In this document: in pieces, positions 22,179 to 32,437 of the stretch
How the letters are laid out: each line of letters begins with the position of its first letter
How positions within the stretch are numbered: position 1 is the first letter of the stretch
NCBI RefSeq assembly: GCF_003086295.3
Contig: NC_092041.1
Location: 94,699,827 to 94,763,826, forward strand
Length of the DNA stretch: 64,000 nucleotides
DNA from: Arachis hypogaea
Taxonomy: Eukaryota; Streptophyta; Magnoliopsida; Fabales; Fabaceae
Direction: 5' to 3'
Notes under the pieces: generated by a model
The model's database searches: none
What the model was told of the DNA's origin: nothing
The model's input: the letters and a program-made list of their open reading frames with translations, nothing else
Position numbers and translations under genes: made by a program

Positions 22179-22506
22179 TTAGTGATGGCGGCTTGTTCTT
22201 CCTCTTGAAGATCTTATGGAGTGCTTGAGCTCCTCAATGTCTCTTCCTTGCCTTTGTTGCTCCTCTCTCATGATTCTTTGATCTTCTTTAATTTCATGGA
22301 GGAGGATGGAATGTTCTTGGTGCTCCACCCTTAGTTGTCCCATGTTGGAACTCAATTCTTCTAGGGAGGTGTTGATTTGCTCCCAATAGTTTTATGGAGG
22401 AAAGTGTATCCCTTGAGATGAATCTCTCCATCTCCCATGGCTCGGAGGTGGAAGCTTTTGCCTTCCCTTTCCTCTTTCTAGAGGTTTCTCCGGCCTTAGG
22501 TGCCAT
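22179..22506 (-). pseudogene. Element D ORF3 remnant with internal deletion
   Basis: On the minus strand it starts MAPKAGETSRKRKGKAK at 22506 and ends SSRGRTSRHH with TAA at 22179-22181. Compared with element E (51169-50025) an 817-bp stretch is missing. The junction falls in CCCTTGAG (22410-22417), which occurs at both deletion edges in E. The lost part includes the core resembling the 'putative plant transposon protein' domain. The remaining C-terminal segment is Gln/Glu-rich and coiled-coil-like. Confidence 0.6.
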
Positions 22507-22543
22507 AAATGGTTATGGAGAAACAAAAAGCAACGCTTTTACC

Positions 22544-22580
22544 ACACCAAACTTAGAAGGTTTGCTCGTCCTTGAGCAAA
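22544..22580 (-). repeat. Second copy of the PPT-like motif and hairpin in element D
   Basis: ACACCAAACTTAGA (plus) at 22544 is followed by TTTGCTC-GTCCTT-GAGCAAA at 22561-22580, a 7-bp-stem hairpin. The order matches the copy at the 3' LTR boundary. Confidence 0.6.
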
Positions 22581-22703
22581 AGAAGAAAGAAGAAAGAGAG
22601 TGGTGGGGGAGGTGGGGATCCTGTGGGGTCCACAGATCCTGAGGTGTCAAGGATAATTCATCCCTGCACCAAGTGGCGAGCAAAAATGCTCCTTCTGCCA
22701 ATC

Positions 22704-22875
22704 CTGGCGTTAAACGCCAGGCTGGTGGCCATTTCTGGCGTTTAACGCCAGCTTGGTGCCCATTCCTGGCGTTTAACGCCAGTCTGGTGCCCCTTTCTGG
22801 CGTTAAACGCCCAGAATGGTGCCAGACTGGGCGTTAAACGCCCATTTGCTGCCCTTACTGGCGTTTAAATGCCAG
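22704..22875. repeat. 31-bp-period palindrome array in the 3' region of element D
   Basis: Six palindromes start at 22704, 22735, 22766, 22797, 22829 and 22858 (steps 31, 31, 31, 32, 29). The core is CTGGCGTTTAACGCCAG with variants CTGGCGTTAAACGCCC and GGGCGTTAAACGCCC. The roughly 14-bp spacers are similar to each other (TGGTGCCC-like). Element E has the same six-unit array at 51674-51844. Confidence 0.9.
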
Positions 22876-23012
22876 CAAGTTTTCCTCCAGGGTGTGCTAT
22901 TTTTCTTTCTGTTTTTCATTCTATTTCTGCTTTTTCAATTGATTTTGTGACTTCCCATGATCATCAACCTATAGAAAACATAAAATTACAAAGGAAAATA
23001 ATAAATATAACA

Positions 23013-23028
23013 TTGGGTTGCCTCCCAA
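23013..23028 (-). promoter_or_regulatory. Conserved hairpin of Athila-type elements (copy in D)
   Basis: The minus strand reads TTGGG-AGGCAA-CCCAA between the coding region and the palindrome array. Compare GGTGGG-AGACAA-CCCACC in element A: the stems differ but pairing is kept. Confidence 0.5.
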
Positions 23029-23077
23029 CAAGCGCTTCTTTAATGTTAGTAGCTTGACAGTGGGCTCTCATGGAGCC

Positions 23078-26000
23078 TCACAGATACTCAGAGCCATGTT
23101 GGAACCTCCCAACACCAAACTTAGAGTTTGAATGTGGGGGTTCAACACCAAACTTAGAAGTTGGTTGTGGCCTCCCAACACCAAACTTAGAGTTTGACTG
23201 TGGGGGCTCTGTTTGACTCTGTTTTGAGAGAAGCTCTTCATGCTTCCTTTCCATGATTACAGAAGGAGAACCTTGAGTCTTATAGTTTGCACTGTCTGCA
23301 AGCCACGGAGCTTCCTGAATAGCAAATAATTGCTCATCTGGAAAGGTTTCAGAGATCTCAGTAGGAGGGAGGGATGCTCCTGCTACTGGTTCTATCCGGG
23401 ACAGGTGATCAGCTACTTGATTCTCTGTCCCTTTTTTGTCTCTTATTTCTATATCAAACTCTTGCAGAAGCAACACCCATCTTATGAGCCTGGGTTTTGA
23501 ATCCTGCTTTGTGAGTAGATATTTAAGAGCAGCATGGTCAGTGTACACAATCACTTTTGATCCTACTAAATAAGATATGAACTTGTCAATGGCATAAACC
23601 ACTGCAAGTAACTCTTTTTCTGTGGTTGTGTAGTTCTTCTGTGCATCATTTAGAATACGGCTGCCATAATAAATGACGTGCAGAAGCTTACCATGCCTTT
23701 GTCCCAATACTGCACCAATGGCATGGTCACTGGCATCACACATTAGTTCAAATGGTAACGTCCAGTCTGGTGCAGAGATGACTGGTGCTGTGACCAGCTT
23801 AGCTTTCAGAGTCTCAAACGCCTGCAGACACTCCTTATCAAAGATAAATGGCGTGTCAGCAGCTAGCAGATTACTCAGAGGTTTGGCAATTTTTGAAAAA
23901 TCCTTTATAAACCTTCTGTAGAATCTTGCATTCCCCAGAAAGCTTCTGATTGCCTTAACATTGGTAGGTGGTGGTAATTTTTCAATTACTTCAACTTTAG
24001 CTTAATCCACCTCTATTCCCTTGTTTGAAATTTTATGCCCAAGGACAATCCCTTCAGTCACTATAAAGTGACATTTTTCCCAGTTTAAAACTAGGTTAGT
24101 CTCTTGGCATCTTTTCAGAACAAGTGCTAGATGGTTAAGGCAGGAGCTGAATGAGTCTCCAAATACTGAAAAGTCATCCATGAAGACTTCCAGAAATTTC
24201 TCTACCATATCTGAGAAGATAGAGAGCATGCACCTCTGAAAAGTTGCAGGTGCATTGCACAGACCAAAAGGCATCCTTCTGTAGGCAAATACTCCAGAAG
24301 GACATGTAAGTGCTGTTTTCTCTTAGTCCTGAGGATCTACTGCAATTTGGTTGTAACCTGAATAGCCATCAAAAAAGCAGTAATATTCATGACCTGCCAG
24401 TCTCTCCAGCATCTGGTCTATGAATGGTAAAGGAAAATGATCCTTCCTGGTAGCTGTGTTGAGCCTTCTGTAGTCAATACACATACGCCACCCTGTAACT
24501 GTTCTTGTAGGAACCAGTTCATTCTTTTCATTATGAACCACTGTTATGCCTCCCTTCTTGGGGACAACGTGGACAGGGCTCACCCAGGGGCTATCAGAAA
24601 TAGGATAAATAATCCCAGCCTCTAGTAACTTAGTGACCTCTTTCTGCACCACCTCCTTCATGGTTGGATTTAGCCGCCTTTGTGGTTGAACCACTGGCTT
24701 AGCATCATCCTCCAATAGGATCTTGTGCATGCATCTTGCTGGGCTAGTGCCCTTAAGATCACTTATGGACCACCCAAAAGCTATCTTATGTGTCCTTAGC
24801 ACTTGAATTAGTGCTTCCTCTTCCTGTGGATTTAAAGCAGAGCTTATGATCACTGGAAAAGTGTCACCTTCTCCCAGAAATGCATATTTCAGGGATGGTG
24901 GAAGTGGCTTGAGCTCGGGTTTAGGAGGCTTATATTCTTCTTGAGGAATTTTCAGAATTTCTTTTATTTCCTTTAGTTCCTCCAGATCAGGCTGAACATC
25001 TTTAAAGATGTCCTCTAGCTCTGATTCGAGACTTTCAGTCATATTGACCTCCTCCACCAAAGAGTCAATAATATCAGCGCTCATGCAGTCATTTGATGTG
25101 TCTGGATGCTGCATAGCTTTGACAACATTCAACTTGAACTCATTCTCATTGACTCTCAGGGTTAATTCCCCTTTTTGGACGTCAATAAGGGTTCATCCAG
25201 TTGCTAGGAAAGGTGAGAGTTGCACTCTTGTGCTCCTCCATTTCCAGCACTACAAAGTCAGTGGGAAAGCAAATGGCCCAACCTTGACAATCATGTCCTC
25301 AATTATGCCTGATGGGTATTTAATGGAGCCATCAGCAAGTTGAAGACATATCCGGGTTGGTTTGACCTCTTCAGTCAAGCCGAGCTTTCTGATAGTGGAT
25401 GCAGGTATTAGGTTGATACTTGCCCCAAGATCACATAGAGCTTTCTTGGTACAAGTACCCTCTAATGTGCATGGTATCATAAAGCTTCCTGGATCTTGAA
25501 GCTTTTCTGGTAAGCTTTTCAGAATGACTGCACTGCATTCTTCAGTGAGAAACACTTTTTCGATTTCTCTCCAATCCTTCTTATGACTTAAGATATCTTT
25601 CATGAACTTAGCATAAGAAGGTATTTGCTCAAGTGCCTCTGCAAACGGAATCTTTATTTCAAGAGTCCTTAGATAGTCTGCAAAGCGGGCAAATTGCTTA
25701 TCCTGTTTCGCTTGGCGGAGTTTCTGAGGATAAGGCATCTTGGCTTTATATTCTTCAACCTTAGTTGCTGCAGGTTTATTCCTTACAGAGGTGGTTGGAG
25801 AAGCCTTTTTAGAGGGGTTACTATCAGCACTCTCAGGTGTCTGATTCCCCATTGGCGTTTGAACGCCAGGATTGGGTGAAGAATGGGCATTTAACGCCAA
25901 CTTTTCCCCCTTTTCTGGCGTTTGAACGCCAGATCTGGGCAAGGAATGGGCGTTTAATGCCAGCTTTTCCCCTCTTTCTGGCGTTTGAACGCCAAGAGTA

Positions 26001-27000
26001 TTCCTCTCTGGGCTCTTACTGTCCTCAAAGGGATTTTGGACAGTGGTTTTGTCATCCTCTGTCAATTGTTCTTTTCTTGGCTTTTTGCTACTTTGAGCAG
26101 TGTTATTCAATGTCTTCCCACTCCTCAGTTGAACTGCTTGGCATTCTTCTGTTATCTGTTTAAATAACTGCTGTTTTGTCTGATTCAACTGCGATTCTAT
26201 GTTCTTGTTAGCAATTTTAGTCTCTTGTCTCTTGGAGTATCTCTTTAAATTCTGCTAACTGTTTTGTCATCAGGTGTAATTGCTGATTAAGCTCAACAAT
26301 TTGTTCTTGAGGATTAGGATCAGTGGCTACTGCCATAACTTCTTCTTTTGTAGAGGACTCACTGCTAGAGTACAAATATTGATTTCTAGCAATAGTATCT
26401 ATAAGCTCTTGAGCCTCTTCAATCGTCTTCCTCATATGTATAGATCCACCAGCTGAGTGGTCTAGAGACATCTGAAAACATTTCAGAGGGACATTTTCTT
26501 AGCATACCTCTATACCTCTCCCAGGCATTATAAAGGGATTCATTATCCTCTTGTTTAAAGCCTTGGATGTCCAGCCTTAGCTGTGTCATCCTTTTTGGAG
26601 GGTAAAATTGATTCAGGAATTTGTCTGATAACTGTCTCCATGTCTTTATGCTTGCTGTAGGTTGGTTATTCAACCACCTCTTGGCTTGATCTTTTACAGC
26701 AAATGAAAACAGTAATAGTCTGTAGACATCCTGATCCACCTCTTTATCATGTACTGTGTCAGTAATTTGTAAGAATTGTGCCAGAAACTCAGTAGGTTCT
26801 TCCTGTGGAAGACCGGAATACTGGCAATTTTGCTGCACCATGATAATGAGTTGAGGATTTAGCTCAAAGCTGCTTGCTTTAATGGGAGGTATACAGATGC
26901 TACTCCCATATGCAGCTGTAATGGGGTTAGCATATGACCCCAGAGTCCTTCTGGACTGCTCAATTCCACTTAGGTCTATGATGGAGAAAGGGAATATGAT
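23078..27000 (-). pseudogene. Element D gag-protease-RT-RNase H (broken, no integrase)
   Basis: Read on minus: gag from about 27000 (SRRTLGSYANP, MVQQNCQYSG, LYNAWERYRGMLRKCP); gag spacer with a 21-residue repeat; protease CDLGASINLI near 25420; RT with WRMCIDYRRLN, FFDGYSGYNQI and the catalytic FMDD (24180 region); RNase H with [24 protein letters not shown] and [11 protein letters not shown]; then PWLADSANY, the point where integrase normally follows. Instead the frame passes into [15 protein letters not shown] and an 11-residue repeat ending at 23078. In-frame TAA codons at 24323 and 24002, frameshifts near 25250 and 26419, and no clear start codon show it is inactive. The two TAA codons sit where a Gln is usual. 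Confidence 0.85.
25852..25995 (-). repeat. Palindromes inside gag of element D, 63-bp codon-phased repeat
   Basis: Palindromes start at 25852, 25884, 25915, 25947 and 25978 (steps 32, 31, 32, 31). On the minus strand they encode a 21-residue repeat, GVQTPEKGEKLALNAHS plus a four-residue linker, so two palindromes make one 63-bp codon-phased unit. Alternate units are GGCGTTTGAACGCC and GGGCATTTAACGCC. Confidence 0.8.
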
Positions 27001-27605
27001 ATGGATTCACAAGTAAAGTAAAATTATTTTTTTATATAACCGAAAATAATGAAATAAAATAAATGGAAAATAAAATAAGAATTTGAAAACAAAAAGAGAA
27101 TAAAATCAAAGCAAATTGAAAACTAAATTAAGTAATCAATTAAAAAGATATGATTGAAAATTATTTTGAAGAAGATTTGATTTTTTTGAAAAAGATTTGA
27201 AAAGATCAATTTTTTTTTGAAATTAGAATTTTGACTTGACTAAAAAAAAAGATATGATTTTGAAAATCTTTGACTAATTTAATGCAAAATTTCGAAAATT
27301 ATGAGTAAAATAAGGAAAGGATATTTTTTTTTATTTTTAAATTTTAATGAGGAAAGAGAAAAACAACAAAAAGACACTAAACTTAGAAATTTTAGATCAA
27401 AACGAAGAGAACAAACAAGAAAACTTTGAATGTCAAGATAAACACCAAGAACAAATTTTTGAAAAATTTTTAAGTGAATAAAAGCACAAAAGACACCAAA
27501 CTTAAAATATGAAACTAAATTCAAATAAAAGACTCTAAACCAACAAAAATAAAACAGTCCTAATCTAAGCAACAAGATAAACCGTCAGTTGTCCAAACTT
27601 GAACA
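27001..27605 (-). other. Untranslated leader of element D
   Basis: AT-rich leader between the primer site and gag. It contains two more copies of the PPT-like motif (ACACTAAACTTAGAA near 27364 and ACACCAAACTTAAAA near 27490). No palindrome array is seen here, unlike the leader of element E. Confidence 0.55.
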
Positions 27606-27624
27606 ATCCCCGGCACTGGCACCA
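27606..27624 (-). promoter_or_regulatory. Primer-binding site of element D
   Basis: The minus strand reads TGGTGCCAGTGCCGGGGAT, six bases inside the 5' LTR. It differs from the exact tRNA-Asp site in element E at a few positions. Confidence 0.75.
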
Positions 27625-27630
27625 AAAACA

Positions 27631-29153
27631 TGGTGCACAAAATTGCAATCACACTTTTGCAATCCCGCACAACTAACCAGCAAGTGCACTGGGTCGTCCA
27701 AGTAATACCTTACGTGAGTAAGGGTCGATCCCACGGAGATTGTCGGCTTGAAGCAAGCTATGGTTATCTTGTAACTCTTAGTCAGGATATCAATAATTAT
27801 CAGGGGTGATTGTAAAAAGCAAAAGAACATGAAATAAGTACTTATTTTGCAGTAATGGTGAACAGGTTGAGGTTTTGGAGATGCTCTATCTTTTAAACCT
27901 CTGCTTTCCTACTGTCTTCTTCTTCAAGCACGCAAGGCTCCTTCCATGGCAAGCTGTATGTAGGGTTTTATCATTGTCAATGGCTACCTCCCATCCTCTC
28001 AATGAAAATGTTCAACGTGCCCTGTCACGGCACGGCTAATCATCTGTCGGTTCTCAATCGGGTTGGAATAGAATCCAATGATTCTTTTGCGTTTGTCACT
28101 AACGCCCAGCCCTCAGGAGTTTGAAGCTCGTCACAGTCATTCAATCCTTGAATCCTACTCAGAATACCATAGACAAGGTTTAGACCTTCCGGATTCTCTT
28201 GAATGCCGCCATCAATTCTAGCTTATACCACGAAGATTCTGATTAAGGAATCCAAGAGATATCTACTCAATCTAAGGTAGAACAGAGGTGGTTGTCAGGA
28301 ACCCGTTCATAGTTGAGAATGATGATGAGTGTCATGGATCATCACATTCATTAGGTTTAGGAACAAGTGATATCTTAGAATGGAAGCAAGCATGATTGAA
28401 TGAAAAACAGTAGTAATTGCATTAATCCATCAAGACACAGCAGAGCTCCTCACCCCCAACCATGGGGTTTAGAGACTCATGTTGTAGAAGATACAATGAG
28501 AAACGTGTAAAGTGTCATGAGGTACAGATACAATATCAAAAGGTCCTATTAATAGTGAACTAGTAACCTAGGGTATACAGAAATGAGTAAATGACGTAAA
28601 AATCCACTTCCGAGGTCCACTTGGTGTGTGCTTGGGCTGAGCATTGAAGCTTTCATGTGTAGAGACTTTTCCTGGAGTTAAACGCCAGCTTTTGTGCTAG
28701 TTTGGGCGTTTAACTCCAATTTTTGTGCCAGTTCCGGCGTTAAACACCGGGAATTCTAATGCTGATTTGCAACGCCAGTTTGGGCCATCAAATCTCGGAC
28801 AAAGTATGGACTATTATACATTGCTAAAAAGACCAGGATGTCTACTTTCCAACGCAATTGAGAGCGCACCAATTGGGCTTCTTTAGCTCCAGAAAATCCA
28901 CTTCGAGTGCAGGGAGGTCAGAATCCAACAGCATCTGTAGTCCTTTTTCAGCCTCTGAATCAGATTTTTGCTCAGGTCCCTCAATTTCAGCCAGAAATTA
29001 CATGAAATTACAGAAAAATACACAAACTCATAGTAAAGCCCAGAAAAGTAAATTTTAAATAAAAACTAATAAAAACATACTAAAAACTAACTAAAATGTA
29101 CTAAAAACATACTAAAAATAGTGCCAAAAAGCGTATAAATTATCCGCTCATCA
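27631..29153 (-). repeat. 5' LTR of element D (1523 bp)
   Basis: Ends TGGTGCACAA...CCGCTCATCA. It is the partner of 19721-21244, with only scattered differences. Palindromes at 28672, 28703 and 28734 keep the exact 31-bp step. Block GTAAGGGTCGATCCCACGGA near its 3' end is shared with LTRs of C and E. Confidence 0.88.
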
Positions 29154-29217
29154 ACGCCATATAAATCATATAGAATATAAATCATATAGAAAAGATACTA
29201 ATAATGCTCACGCATCA
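29154..29217 (-). repeat. 5' LTR of element C, remaining 64 bp
   Basis: This short block starts with the duplicated ACGCC of the element D target site. It reads on to AAAAGATACT and GCTCACGCATCA, matching the outer end of the element B LTR. It is the U3 start of element C and marks the junction of C with the CACTA transposon at 29217/29218. Confidence 0.72.
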
Positions 29218-29239
29218 CCCCTCACATGACCTGACATAG

Positions 29240-29737
29240 TAACAACAAGAGAGATGATGGAATCATGACGCATCCGTCACATGAAGAATCTTGGAAGCAT
29301 TTTGATCGTATCCATCCTATATTTGTGAGCAAGCCTAGAAATGTTAGACTAGCTTTGTGCTCTGACAGGTTTACACCGAATTCCAATTTCGGTAACACGT
29401 ACTCTTGTTGGCTTGTAGTGGTGACATCTTGTAACCTGAGTCTCGAAATGTGCATGAAGGACCCATAAATGTTCTTAACTTGCATCGTATCTGGTCCCGC
29501 AATCCAAAGACCAAAATAGATGTCTTCTTGCAGCCATTGATGGATGAGTTAAAAGAGTTGTGAATCCATGGTGGAGAAACATATGATATTTTGACAAAGA
29601 CAAACTTCTAATTGCATGTTATGTTGATGTGGACCATTACAACTTTCTTGCATACCGGATATTGTCAAGTTGGTCCACTCAGAGCAGAATGGAATGCCCC
29701 ATTTGTATGGAGGATACAAAGGCATTTTTGTTGACAA
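29240..29737 (+). pseudogene. CACTA TNP2 transposase fragment
   Basis: The conceptual product includes SWKHFDRIHPIFVSKPRNVRL, CSDRFTPNSNFGNTYSCW, then PKTKIDVFLQPLMDELKEL and VMLMWTI. These match the conserved TNP2 transposase block. Several stops and frame changes (for example after ELKEL near 29561) show it is dead. It continues into the next ORF. Confidence 0.72.
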
Positions 29738-30298
29738 ATGTCTAGGTTAGACTTGAAGGACATTTGCAGGCAGCCAGATTTGAACTTAAAAAGACTTGAT
29801 AACGGGCAGTCGGCTAAACCAAAGGCGGTGTTCGCTCTAGCGAAGGACCAGAGACAAAATATTTATAAGTGGATTAGAGGATTGAAGTTTCCTGATGGTT
29901 ACACCTCTAACTTGAGCAGGTATGCAAACGTCTCACAGGGTAAGCTTGCTAGGTTGAAGAGTCATGATTGTCACGTCTTCATAGAGTCTTTGCTTCCTGT
30001 CGCATTCAGAGAACTTTCAACCAACATCTGGAAATCTCTCACAGAAATAAGTGAGTTCTTTAAGGAGTTATGTGCTACAAAACTTAGCATTAATGATCTC
30101 ACAGTCATGGACGAGAACATTCCCATCATACTTTATAAGTTAGAGAGGATATTTCATTCATCTTTTTTTGACATTATGGAACACTTAGCAATCCACCTAC
30201 AGTATGAAGCAATACTATGTGGGCCACTCCAATTTAGGTGGATGTACCAATTTGAGATGATAATTGGTTTATACCATAAAGAACAGAGTTCAGATTGA
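29738..30298 (+). pseudogene. CACTA transposase-associated DUF4218-like region
   Basis: A 186-codon open stretch has LKFPDGYTSNLSRYANV, LKSHDCHVFIESLLPVAFRE, LCATKLSINDL, HSSFFDIMEHLAIHL and GPLQFRWMY. This order is the DUF4218 domain found downstream of TNP2 in CACTA elements. The ATG at 29738 is probably internal to the original protein. TGA at 30296 is followed by more related sequence in other frames. Confidence 0.72.
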
Positions 30299-31489
30299 GG
30301 GCAGCATTTGTGAAGCATTCCTAGCTAAGAAAACATCCGCATTTTGATCACTCTATTTTTAGCCTCATATTGAGTCACGTAGAACAAGGGTTGGAAGGAA
30401 CAATGAGAGGGGAGAATTCTTGTCAAGTGGAACAACATATCCAATCTTTCCTCTCGAAGGAGCTACAATGGGTGCGAGCAGTGACTACTGGTTAGAGTAG
30501 AAGGAAATCGATGCCGAATATATACATGTTTTGCTTTGACTGTGACTAGATTTTACCCTACCTCATGTGAGTTTTTTAAGTCTTTGTAAATATTGCAATT
30601 AGTAAGATACTAACTTCTTAATCTAATCAAAACTTCTTTATCCTATTCTATCATATAGGGTATTCCAAGAGGCAAATCCTAATACCTCATTGAATAATTT
30701 TTCACATTGGTTCAAAGAATATGTCAGCATCTAACTGATATAACAGATTGGGAACTAGTTGCACTTAGTTGAGGCCCAATAAATAAGGGCACTAGCTACT
30801 CGATATGCAATGTTAATGGATATCGGTTCCATTCTTTACAGTGGTTGATTGAAAAAAAGCAGATGACACCAGAGTTTGGATTTGTGGGATTCAGGCGGTG
30901 GTTATTCTGATTGGTTTGGTGTATGTTGCACAACACAATTCAGTTAGAGTATTTCTGTCGCACTACGTAGGTGTACATGTTTAAATGTGAATGGTATGAT
31001 CCAAGTTCGCGACAAGAAACATGAAAGCACAAGGACTATGATATCACTGAAGTTAATATAATCAGGAAATATAGGCACTACGATCCTTTTATTCTACCTC
31101 AAAATGTACGACAGATATACTATTTACCTTATCTGGGTTCATGAAAGTCTAGTTGGGTAGTCATGGTTAAGACTAAGCCAATAGGCCGCATCGAGTCTGA
31201 TGATGGAACAGAGGGTCAGGAACCTTACCAGATTGATAACCCAACTCCTTCGAAAATGGTGGTTGATATCGGTAAGTCAATCACCCTTAGGTCGGCTGTT
31301 ATGGATGATGATATTATTGGCCTTGGAATAGATAATGATGCACTACCACTAGAGGACGATGATCTTCAAGAAAAAGACGAGATCGATGGCGACGAAGAAG
31401 AGGAAGATGAGTTCAATGATCGGAAAACTATCTCGGAAGAGGAGGATGGTGAACCAGAGGAAGAAGATGATGAATCTGAATATGGTTAA
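30299..31489 (+). pseudogene. CACTA DUF4216-like remnant and acidic C-terminus
   Basis: Broken reading frames include SHVEQGLEGTMRGENSC, a DUF4216-like part (FKCEWYDPSSRQE, YDPFILPQNVRQIYYL near 30980-31130), and a 108-codon open end (31163-31489) very rich in Asp and Glu. The acidic ORF is in the place of the protein C-terminus, so I treat it as part of the element and not as a separate gene. Confidence 0.6.
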
Positions 31490-31669
31490 TGTACATATAG
31501 TTCTATCGTATGTATTTCTTTACCAAACTTTGAGAAGAATGTAATATAATTAGTATTGTTTTAAATATTTTAATTACCATCATTCCGTATTTTTAATTTG
31601 TATAGTTAATATTTCACATCAGGTTTAAAGCACTATTTCAATTATTAATTATCAGGATACATTATAGAT

Positions 31670-32069
31670 GGACGGAAAAAGATTATTAAAACAAATAAAA
31701 AAAACTACCGTCGGAATATATCAATGGTAATAGCCAGCCAATTTTCCAAAAAAAATTAAAAAATATTTCCGTCGGCATTACTATCGGATTTATCCGCCAG
31801 TAAGATAGCGCGAAGACGTATGATATGGTGCCTACATTACCGTAAAAAAATTTTCTACCGGTAACAATCAACAAATTTTGTTTTCTTGATAACCGTATTC
31901 CGTTGCTAAATTTGATGCAAATTACCATCGGACGCATAAATCCGACAGTACTTTGTTACCGGTGAAGTTTATTCTGTCGAATAAATATCGGCGCAAAATC
32001 TGACAATAAACATCGTACTATCAAATTTTATTTGTTTTTTCAACGGCACTCAACGTTTTTCTTATAGTG
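31670..32069 (+). repeat. 3' subterminal repeats and terminus of the CACTA element
   Basis: Motifs of the form CCGTCGG, CCATCGG and their complements recur at 31710, 31770, 31926 and nearby. The end ACGTTTTTCTTATAGTG at 32069 is the CACTA-type terminal repeat. Confidence 0.72.
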
Positions 32070-32378
32070 AGATCCGGTTTTCAAAAGCTGACCGGGTCAC
32101 TGTTTTTTCATAGAATCCGCACAAATCAAACCAGTTCTCACTTGTTTTGATACAAGTCCAGTCCCAATAACAACTCAACACAATTTAGTGGTTGGGTGAG
32201 CGGTTTTTCAATCTGACCAAGTGGATCTTTTCGATTTTACAATTATGGAATGTATATTTATGACATTGGATATTTTCAAAAGTCAAAAACTATTTTGATG
32301 AACATTAAAAATTCAAGGAAGCAAATTAAGATATATTTTTTTGAAAATTCAAAAACTTATACACTCTAAAATCATTGA

Positions 32379-32437
<59 letters not shown>

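Larger units (their letters stand above)
19721..29153 (-). mobile_element. Element D: Athila-type Ty3/gypsy retrotransposon without integrase
   Basis: A complete LTR-to-LTR element of 9433 bp in minus orientation: 5' LTR 29153-27631, primer site, gag, protease, RT, RNase H, a repetitive tail, ORF3 remnant, 3' untranslated region with palindromes, PPT-like motif, 3' LTR 21244-19721. Flanks are ATGCC (19716-19720) and ACGCC (29154-29158), a 5-bp duplication differing by one CpG-type C-to-T change. It sits in the LTR of element C. RNase H is followed directly by the tail, with no integrase in between, so it could integrate only with help in trans. Confidence 0.85.
29218..32069 (+). mobile_element. 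CACTA (En/Spm-type) transposon, 3' part
   Basis: Reads TNP2-type transposase remnants, a DUF4218-like ORF, a DUF4216-like segment and an acidic C-terminal region. It ends in a 3' terminus whose reverse complement is CACTATAAGAAAAACG at 32069. The subterminal region (about 31670-32050) is rich in CCGTCGG/CCATCGG motifs, as expected for CACTA. The 5' half is absent: element C interrupts the transposase at 29217/29218 and the far side of C is lost. Confidence 0.78.

Noticed and set aside
22704..22875. CRISPR-like array (palindromic repeats of about 17 bp with about 14-bp spacers)
   Set aside because: Plant nuclear retrotransposon context, spacers are similar to each other and too short, no cas genes, and the same array recurs in LTRs and gag.
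31163..31489. Acidic 108-codon ORF as an independent gene
   Set aside because: It follows DUF4216-like sequence on the same strand and precedes the CACTA subterminal repeats, so it is better read as the end of the transposon protein.
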